Below, piece by piece: positions 58,725 to 64,000 of a stretch of DNA of 64,000 nt. Position numbers and translations under genes: made by a program. Source of the DNA: Clostridia bacterium (GTDB lineage Bacteria > Bacillota > Clostridia > Oscillospirales > CAG-272); the NCBI GenBank assembly GCA_017472255.1, contig JAFUQU010000014.1, forward strand, positions 248,001-312,000, in the 5' to 3' direction. Position 1 is the stretch's first letter, and each line of letters begins with the position of its first letter. Below the pieces are notes generated by a model. That model was given only the letters and a program-made list of their open reading frames with translations. It was not told the origin of the DNA and did not search any database.

Positions 58725-59285
58725 ATGTCACAGGAAAAATATCTCGAATGCGGAAAGATCGTCAACACCCACAGCGTACACGGCGGATGCAAAATCGAAT
58801 GCTGGTGCGATTCGCTGGAGGTGCTCTGCGGTATCAAAACGCTCTATTATAAAAAGAAGGAGGATTACATCCCCCTCCACGTCACCAAAACCTCCATCCA
58901 CAAAAATCATGTGCTGGCTTATTTCTATGGCATCGATTCCATCGAGCAGGCGCAGCTTCTCAAGAACCGCGTGGTCTATGCCGATCGGGAGGATATCCCG
59001 TTGGACGACGATCGGGTGTTTATCGCGGATATCATCGGTCTGCCCGTCTATGACGAACGCAGCGGCGCAAAGCTGGGCGAGCTTGCCGAGCTGATTGAGA
59101 ATCCCGGCTCCGACCTGTTCTGCGTAAAAACGCCCGACGGCAGGGAAGTGCTTGTCCCGGCGGTGGACGAGTTTATCGGTCACATCGATCCGGAGGACGG
59201 CGTATATCTGACCCCTATTCCCGGTATGTTCGATGACGGCGGCGAGGTGATTTCCACCGAGGGCGAGGACGAAGATGCGCTTTGA
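58725..59285 (+). CDS. rimM: 16S rRNA processing protein RimM
   Basis: 186 aa from ATG 58725 (GAAGGAGA upstream); an in-frame earlier start at 58710 precedes that site. The N-terminal RimM barrel (ECGKIVNTHSVHGGCKIECW, SIEQAQLLKNRVVYADREDIP) joins the PRC barrel (DIIGLPVYDERSGAKLGEL, REVLVPAVDEFI). It assists 30S head assembly. It overlaps trmD by 11 nt. Confidence 0.92.
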   Translation: MSQEKYLECGKIVNTHSVHGGCKIECWCDSLEVLCGIKTLYYKKKEDYIPLHVTKTSIHKNHVLAYFYGIDSIEQAQLLKNRVVYADREDIPLDDDRVFIADIIGLPVYDERSGAKLGELAELIENPGSDLFCVKTPDGREVLVPAVDEFIGHIDPEDGVYLTPIPGMFDDGGEVISTEGEDEDAL

Positions 59286-60036
59286 TATCATGACCCTGTT
59301 CCCCGATGTGGTGGACACCGTGCTGGGTTCCAGCATCATCGGACGGGCGCAGGAGGGCGGACTGGTGGAAATCCATACCCACAACATCCGCGACTGGTCG
59401 GCCAACAAGCACCGCCGGGTGGATGATACCCCCTATGGCGGCGGTATGGGTATGCTGATGTCCGCCGTCCCGATTTACGGCTGCTACGAGGCGGTGCTTG
59501 CCGCTCAGCGTGAGATTGACGAAGCCCGCACCGAGCCGGTAAAGCGGCGGGTGATTTATATGTCTCCCCGGGGAAAGGTGCTCACCCAGCAGAAGGCGTA
59601 TGAACTGACAAAGTACGACAACATCATCCTGCTTTGCGGTCACTACGAGGGCGTGGACGAGCGGATTATCGAGGAAATCGTGGACGAGGAGCTGTCCATC
59701 GGCGATTATGTGCTCACCGGCGGTGAGCTGCCCGCCTGTGTGCTGGTGGACTGTATCTCCCGGATGCTGGACGGCGTGCTGGCAAACGAGGACTGCTGGC
59801 GGGGCGAGAGCATCGCGTCGGGACTGCTGGAATACCCCCAATACACCCGCCCCTACGAGTTCCACGGAAAAAAGGTTCCGGATGTGCTGATCTCCGGACA
59901 TCACGCTAACATCGAAAAATGGCGGCGGGAGGAAGCCATCCGCCTGACGCTGGAAAAACGCCCCGATCTTTTGGGCGGTAAGGGCGTGGGACTGGATATG
60001 CCTGCCGCCGATGAGAAAAGTGTGAAAAAATCATGA
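59275..60036 (+). CDS. trmD: tRNA (guanine-N1-)-methyltransferase TrmD
   Basis: 253 aa. A SPOUT methyltransferase with the TrmD signature: MTLFPDVVD, DTPYGGGMGMLM, VIYMSPRGKVLTQ, LLCGHYEGVDERI, SIGDYVLTGGELP and the knot region ending in the helical tail. It makes m1G37 in tRNA. It overlaps rimM by 11 nt and murJ by 4 nt. Confidence 0.96.
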   Translation: MRFDIMTLFPDVVDTVLGSSIIGRAQEGGLVEIHTHNIRDWSANKHRRVDDTPYGGGMGMLMSAVPIYGCYEAVLAAQREIDEARTEPVKRRVIYMSPRGKVLTQQKAYELTKYDNIILLCGHYEGVDERIIEEIVDEELSIGDYVLTGGELPACVLVDCISRMLDGVLANEDCWRGESIASGLLEYPQYTRPYEFHGKKVPDVLISGHHANIEKWRREEAIRLTLEKRPDLLGGKGVGLDMPAADEKSVKKS

Positions 60037-61580
60037 GCGGCGGGAACAAATCCGGTACGAAAGCCGTCAAAACAGTAGCGGTGATGATGGGCGCGACGGT
60101 GATTGCCAAGTTGCTCGGTATGCTTCGGGGAATCCTCCAGGCACGCGCCTACGGCACAACGCTGGCGGCTAATGCTTTTACGGCGGCGTCCAAGCTGCCG
60201 CTGACCTTCTTTGATCTCTTTTTGTCGGCGGCGGTGCTGGGATGCTTTATCCCGGTTTACAACAGCTTCCATGAGAAGGATGAGGAAGCCGACCGCTTCG
60301 CCTGCATATTCCTGAATTTTATTATGCTGCTCTGCGGCGTGCTGGCGCTGGTTGGCATATTGTTTGCCGAGCCGCTGATTCTGCTGATTACGCAGGATCT
60401 GGACGACGCCACGCTGTCGCTGGCGGTTGCGCTGACCCGTATTATGTTTCCGCTGGTGATTTTCACCGGTGCGGCTTATACGCTGGTAGGCGTTTTGCAG
60501 TCGAAGGGTTCCTTCATTCTGCCGGCGCTGATCAGCGCCATATCCAACGCGGGCGTTGTGCTCTATTTCCTGCTTATCAACGATTCGCTGGGAAGTGCGG
60601 GCATTTACGGTCTGGCGGCGGCTTATTTGCTGTCCTGGTTGATACAGCTGCTGACGCTGGCCGTTCCGCTCTGGCGCAGAGGCTTTCGCTGGCGGCTGCT
60701 GCTGGATTTCAGAAATCCCGCGCTCCGCAAAGCCATCAAAATGGCGCCGCCGATCATGGTCGGCTCCTGGCTGGCTCCGGCGGGAACGCTGATCGGTCAG
60801 TTTTTTGCGTCGCAGGTGGCAGTCTCCGGCGCGACAACCATGTTCGATTATGCCAACAACATCTACGTCATCATCGCCGGAACGCTGACCTACAGCATCT
60901 GCAACTACACCTTCCCCAAAATCGCCCGTATGTCGGCGGACGGGGACGAGGCTGGGTTTGCTTCTATGGTGCGAAGCGGCATTCTGTCGGCGCTGTACAT
61001 CGTCGTGCCGTTTATGGCGGCGGCGCTGGTGCTGTCGGGCGAGGGTGTGACCATCCTCTACCGCCGGGGCGTATTCACCGCCGAGGACGCGGCGTATACG
61101 GCGAAGGCGCTGCGGTTTATCCTGCCCGCCATGCCCTTCTTCTGTGTCACCGAGCTGTTCTCCCGGGTCTTCTATTCCCGGGAACAGGTGCGAGTACCCG
61201 CCGTCGCGGCCATATCGGGCATTGCGGCAAACTTTGCCGTGGGGTTCTTTCTGGTGAAGGCTGGGCTGTTTGACATCGGTGCGGTGGGTGCTTCCAACGC
61301 GGCGGGACAGATTGTGTGCGCGCTGGTGATGCTGGCTTTTGCCGTGAAGCGGCTGCCGGGCGTATTCAATCGCGCGCTGGTACTGGATACGCTTAAAATT
61401 CTGGCGGGCGGCGGACTTGTGCTGATATGCTGTCTGGGATTGAGCCGGCTTGTAAACAGCCAGCCCTATGAGGCGTCGTTCTTCACAAACCTGTGGAAAG
61501 CCATGGTGATTTTCCTGCCGTCGGCGGCGGTTTACCTCGGCTTCACGAAGCTGACCCGCGTCCGCTTCGGCAGATCATAA
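60033..61580 (+). CDS. murJ: Lipid II flippase MurJ/MviN
   Basis: 515 aa with about 14 hydrophobic helices in the MATE-like fold: KLLGMLRGILQARAYGTTLAANAFTAASKLP, ALTRIMFPLVIFTGAAY, GEGVTILYRRGVFT, and RVFYSREQVRVPAVAAI. It moves lipid II across the membrane for wall synthesis. The start overlaps the trmD stop by 4 nt. Confidence 0.93.
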   Translation: MSGGNKSGTKAVKTVAVMMGATVIAKLLGMLRGILQARAYGTTLAANAFTAASKLPLTFFDLFLSAAVLGCFIPVYNSFHEKDEEADRFACIFLNFIMLLCGVLALVGILFAEPLILLITQDLDDATLSLAVALTRIMFPLVIFTGAAYTLVGVLQSKGSFILPALISAISNAGVVLYFLLINDSLGSAGIYGLAAAYLLSWLIQLLTLAVPLWRRGFRWRLLLDFRNPALRKAIKMAPPIMVGSWLAPAGTLIGQFFASQVAVSGATTMFDYANNIYVIIAGTLTYSICNYTFPKIARMSADGDEAGFASMVRSGILSALYIVVPFMAAALVLSGEGVTILYRRGVFTAEDAAYTAKALRFILPAMPFFCVTELFSRVFYSREQVRVPAVAAISGIAANFAVGFFLVKAGLFDIGAVGASNAAGQIVCALVMLAFAVKRLPGVFNRALVLDTLKILAGGGLVLICCLGLSRLVNSQPYEASFFTNLWKAMVIFLPSAAVYLGFTKLTRVRFGRS

Positions 61581-61605
61581 ACTCTTTTATCAGGAGGATA
61601 AACAT

Positions 61606-63522
61606 TTGAACAAAACGCAGAAAAGGTCGAGGCTGACCCTCCCCAACCGCTCGGCAAAGAGCCTGCTGGAATCCTCGGTGATTGTCACGTTCTTCGGACG
61701 AATCTCCGCATGGATTTACCGCAAGCTGGGGAGCGGCATGGCGGGCGGAATCTTCACGGCCTACAACAGCGAAAACGAAGCGCTGAAGCAGAGCGCCGCC
61801 GCAGAGGGAACACGTCGATTGGACATCGGCGGACGCTTTCTCGGACCGCTGAAGCAAAAGATAGCCCGCGGCTTTGAGAACAGCTGGATACTCAACACCA
61901 TCCGGCGGCTTCTCGATCAGATGCTGTGCAGCCCCATGAAGCTGTACGGACTCTTTCTGTTCTCCTTTGCACTCTACAGCGCGCTGGTTTACATTTTCCG
62001 CTTCTTTTTCGTGGACAGCGGCGAGGCGGCTGTCGATATGGGCATCGTGCTGACGCTGGTGCTGATGACCTTCGCCTCGGTGGCGATGATCGCGTCAAGG
62101 CATACGCTGGCCGAAGCGCTGCTGGGAAGCTCAGTTACCTGCTTTTTCCTGTTTGATGTGGTGGGCATCCGCCGGGAGTCGCTGGAAAACCGCGGGGAAT
62201 CCGACGGCCGCTACAATATCGCATTTATCATCGGTATGCTGTTCGGGCTTGCGACCTATGTAATCAGCCCGCTCTGGCTGCTCATCGGCATCGCCGGATG
62301 TGTCGCCGCCTATCTGGTGCTCATCAGCCCGGAATTTGGCGTGCTGGCGATTCTGACGCTGCTGCCCTTCGCGCCTACGATGGGATTGGTGGCGGCGGTG
62401 CTTTATACGATGCTCTGCTTCCTTTTGAAGGTGCTCTGCGGAAAACGGTCGGTGAAGCTGGATCTGCTGGACGGCGCGGTATTGGTCTTCGCGCTGCTGA
62501 TGATCGGCGGCGGACTGGTGGCGGTATCGCGGGGCAGCATGAAGCCCATGATGGTCTATGTGGCGTTTATGGTGGGCTATTTCTTAGTCGTGAACCTGAT
62601 TCGCTCGAGAGAATGGCTGAAACGCTGTGTGATCGGCGTCATTGCCTCCTGTGCGATGGTTGCGCTGTACGGTCTGTATCAGAACTTCTTCGGAACCGTG
62701 TCCCAGACATGGCAGGATTCGGATATGTTCAGCGAAATCGAAGGACGTGTGGTGTCTACCTTTGAAAACCCCAATGTGCTGGCTGAATATTTGATCATGT
62801 GCCTGCCTTTGATGTTCGCTTTCTTTCTGCTTCAGAAGCAGCCCCGCGCACGCTTTGCCGTCGCGGTATGCGGCGTGATGACGGCGGGATGCCTGATTTA
62901 TACATGGTCGCGCGGCGCATGGCTGGGCTTCCTCATCGGCATGGTGATCTTCCTGCTGATGCTTTCCCGCCATACAATGACCGGGCTGCTTTTTGGCACG
63001 CTGGCGATCCCCTTCCTGCCCTTTGTGCTCCCCGAGAGCATCACACAGCGCTTTTTAAGCATCGGCAACCTGGGCGACAGCTCCACCTCCTACCGGGTTT
63101 ATATCTGGCAGGGCGTGCTCAATATGCTGAAGGAATACTGGCATACCGGCATCGGCATCGGCAACGATTCCTTCAAGCTGGTCTATCCGCTCTACGCGCT
63201 GTCCGGCATTGAATCGGCGCCCCACTCGCACAATCTTTATTTGCAGATTACCGTGGAGCTGGGCGTGGTCGGTCTGATTGTCTTTATCGCGGTGCTGTTT
63301 TTGTACGCACAGAGCTGCTTTGGTCTTCAGCAGATTGAGCGCCGGGACACCCGCCTGCTCAGTTCGGCTGTGTTCTGCGGACTGCTGTCGGTGCTGGCGC
63401 AGGGAATGACCGATTATATCTGGTACAATTACCGCGTGTTTCTGATGTTCTGGCTGATGCTGGGACTGGGCGCGGCTGTACGGCGGATTTATGAAAGCAC
63501 AGCTTCCGAATATGTCATATAA
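61606..63522 (+). CDS. O-antigen ligase/polymerase-like membrane protein (Wzy_C)
   Basis: 638 aa from TTG 61606 (AGGAGG 9 nt upstream). A cytoplasmic N-terminal part of about 110 residues, unusually long, precedes about 12-14 helices. The Wzy_C loop has TFENPNVLAEYLIMCLPL, YTWSRGAWLGFLIGMVIFL and the ligase motif region GIGIGNDSFKLVYP with SAPHSHNLYLQI. Such proteins polymerise or ligate surface glycans, teichuronic acids or capsule. It lies 25 nt after murJ, so may be part of the same transcript. Confidence 0.88.
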   Translation: MNKTQKRSRLTLPNRSAKSLLESSVIVTFFGRISAWIYRKLGSGMAGGIFTAYNSENEALKQSAAAEGTRRLDIGGRFLGPLKQKIARGFENSWILNTIRRLLDQMLCSPMKLYGLFLFSFALYSALVYIFRFFFVDSGEAAVDMGIVLTLVLMTFASVAMIASRHTLAEALLGSSVTCFFLFDVVGIRRESLENRGESDGRYNIAFIIGMLFGLATYVISPLWLLIGIAGCVAAYLVLISPEFGVLAILTLLPFAPTMGLVAAVLYTMLCFLLKVLCGKRSVKLDLLDGAVLVFALLMIGGGLVAVSRGSMKPMMVYVAFMVGYFLVVNLIRSREWLKRCVIGVIASCAMVALYGLYQNFFGTVSQTWQDSDMFSEIEGRVVSTFENPNVLAEYLIMCLPLMFAFFLLQKQPRARFAVAVCGVMTAGCLIYTWSRGAWLGFLIGMVIFLLMLSRHTMTGLLFGTLAIPFLPFVLPESITQRFLSIGNLGDSSTSYRVYIWQGVLNMLKEYWHTGIGIGNDSFKLVYPLYALSGIESAPHSHNLYLQITVELGVVGLIVFIAVLFLYAQSCFGLQQIERRDTRLLSSAVFCGLLSVLAQGMTDYIWYNYRVFLMFWLMLGLGAAVRRIYESTASEYVI

Positions 63523-63537
63523 TGAAAGGTGATCGTA

Positions 63538-64000
63538 ATGTCAGTCAATACTACACAGAAAAAGCATAAATTCAATGTTATAGACGCGGTGATTCTGGTG
63601 GTGATCTGCGCCGTTGTGGCGGCGGCAGCCTTCCTGCTGGGTTCGCGGAACGCGCAGAGCGAGCAGAACAGCGTAACCCTGGAATACATCGTGGAATTCC
63701 GCACCATCCGCGACGAGTTTGTGGACAACATCAATGTGGGCGTGAAGCTGGTGGACGCTTCCAAAAAATATAGTCTGGGCGATGTGGTGGCGGTCACTTC
63801 AAAGACGGCGACCTTCATCGGCACCGATTTTACCAGCGGTCAGCTGGTTTACGGCGATTATCCCGATCATTCGGATGTGCAGATCACAGTACGCTCCAAC
63901 GCGGTCATCAACGACAGCGGCAGATATGTGATCGACGGCGGCTATGAGATGTCGGTGGGTGCGACGGTTTACGCACGGATGCCCGATTATACCGGCACCG
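63538..64000 (+). CDS. DUF4330-like membrane-anchored protein (partial)
   Basis: My translation from ATG 63538 (GAAAGGTGA upstream) gives 154 residues and is cut by the right edge. A short basic cytoplasmic N-terminus (KKHKFNVIDAV) is followed by one transmembrane helix (about 15-37) and a beta-rich outer domain (VTLEYIVEFRTIRDEFVDNI, VVAVTSKTATF). This layout matches DUF4330 proteins found beside surface-polysaccharide genes. Function unknown. It starts 15 nt after the ligase-like gene ends. Confidence 0.72.
   Translation, partial: MSVNTTQKKHKFNVIDAVILVVICAVVAAAAFLLGSRNAQSEQNSVTLEYIVEFRTIRDEFVDNINVGVKLVDASKKYSLGDVVAVTSKTATFIGTDFTSGQLVYGDYPDHSDVQITVRSNAVINDSGRYVIDGGYEMSVGATVYARMPDYTGT

Overview
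The window is about 64 kb of GC-rich chromosome from an anaerobic, endospore-forming member of the Bacillota, class Clostridia (Oscillospirales-like, probably a gut commensal). The evidence is an Rnf ferredoxin:NAD+ complex, the sporulation genes yqfC, yqfD and ylbJ, mutS2, a low-GC-type yqfD-phoH-ybeY-era-recO gene order, and A/T-rich sigma-A promoters with 17-bp spacers in a GC-rich genome. The species cannot be named from the sequence. No rRNA, tRNA, CRISPR array, prophage or intact insertion sequence was seen.

Layout. 1-13 kb: a sigma factor running off the left edge, a methyltransferase, a TIM-barrel sugar isomerase, a beta-propeller glycosidase-like protein, an operon of a large GH99/WbsX-like multidomain protein plus a GH36 alpha-galactosidase, an orphan solute-binding lipoprotein and a small secreted protein. 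13-15.5 kb: a LysR regulator divergent from a two-gene chromate transporter. 15.5-21.3 kb (minus strand): asnS, tldD, tldE, ccdA, a TlpA-type thioredoxin and a ferredoxin:thioredoxin-reductase-like Fe-S protein, tightly packed. 21.4-23.3 kb: ThuA-like protein and Gfo/Idh/MocA dehydrogenase. 23.3-29 kb: an unknown protein, then an FtsX-type ABC exporter with its two-component system. 29-33 kb: rluA-type synthase, MBL hydrolase and an LtaS-like sulfatase-fold protein.

33-39.6 kb: one operon rnfCDGEAB followed by a phosphopantetheinyl transferase and upp. 39.5-48.4 kb: ylbJ diverging from yqfC-yqfD-phoH-ybeY-era-recO-mutS2 and a repeat-bearing lipoprotein. 48.6-54.5 kb: two TIM-barrel isomerases with rhaB and rhaA (L-rhamnose), a GH43-like enzyme and a small Cys protein. 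54.6-58.5 kb: DAHP synthase, a decayed IS1182-type transposase fragment, an Mrp/NBP35 ATPase, a membrane zinc-ribbon protein and glycerate kinase. 58.7-64 kb: rimM-trmD-murJ-O-antigen-ligase-like and a DUF4330-like protein cut by the right edge.

How it fits together. The carbohydrate genes suggest a plant or mucin glycan degrader: alpha-galactosides and other oligosaccharides are cut inside the cell (none of the glycosidases has a signal peptide), and rhamnose is isomerised and phosphorylated. The Rnf complex ties the ferredoxin pool to NADH and an ion gradient. The Ftr-like/CcdA/TlpA set may move electrons from reduced ferredoxin or thiols to extracytoplasmic disulfides.

The only gene-free stretch longer than 300 bases is 55615-55985, which holds a terminator-like hairpin and the transposase relic. 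Many long ORFs antisense to real genes are products of codon bias and were left out.
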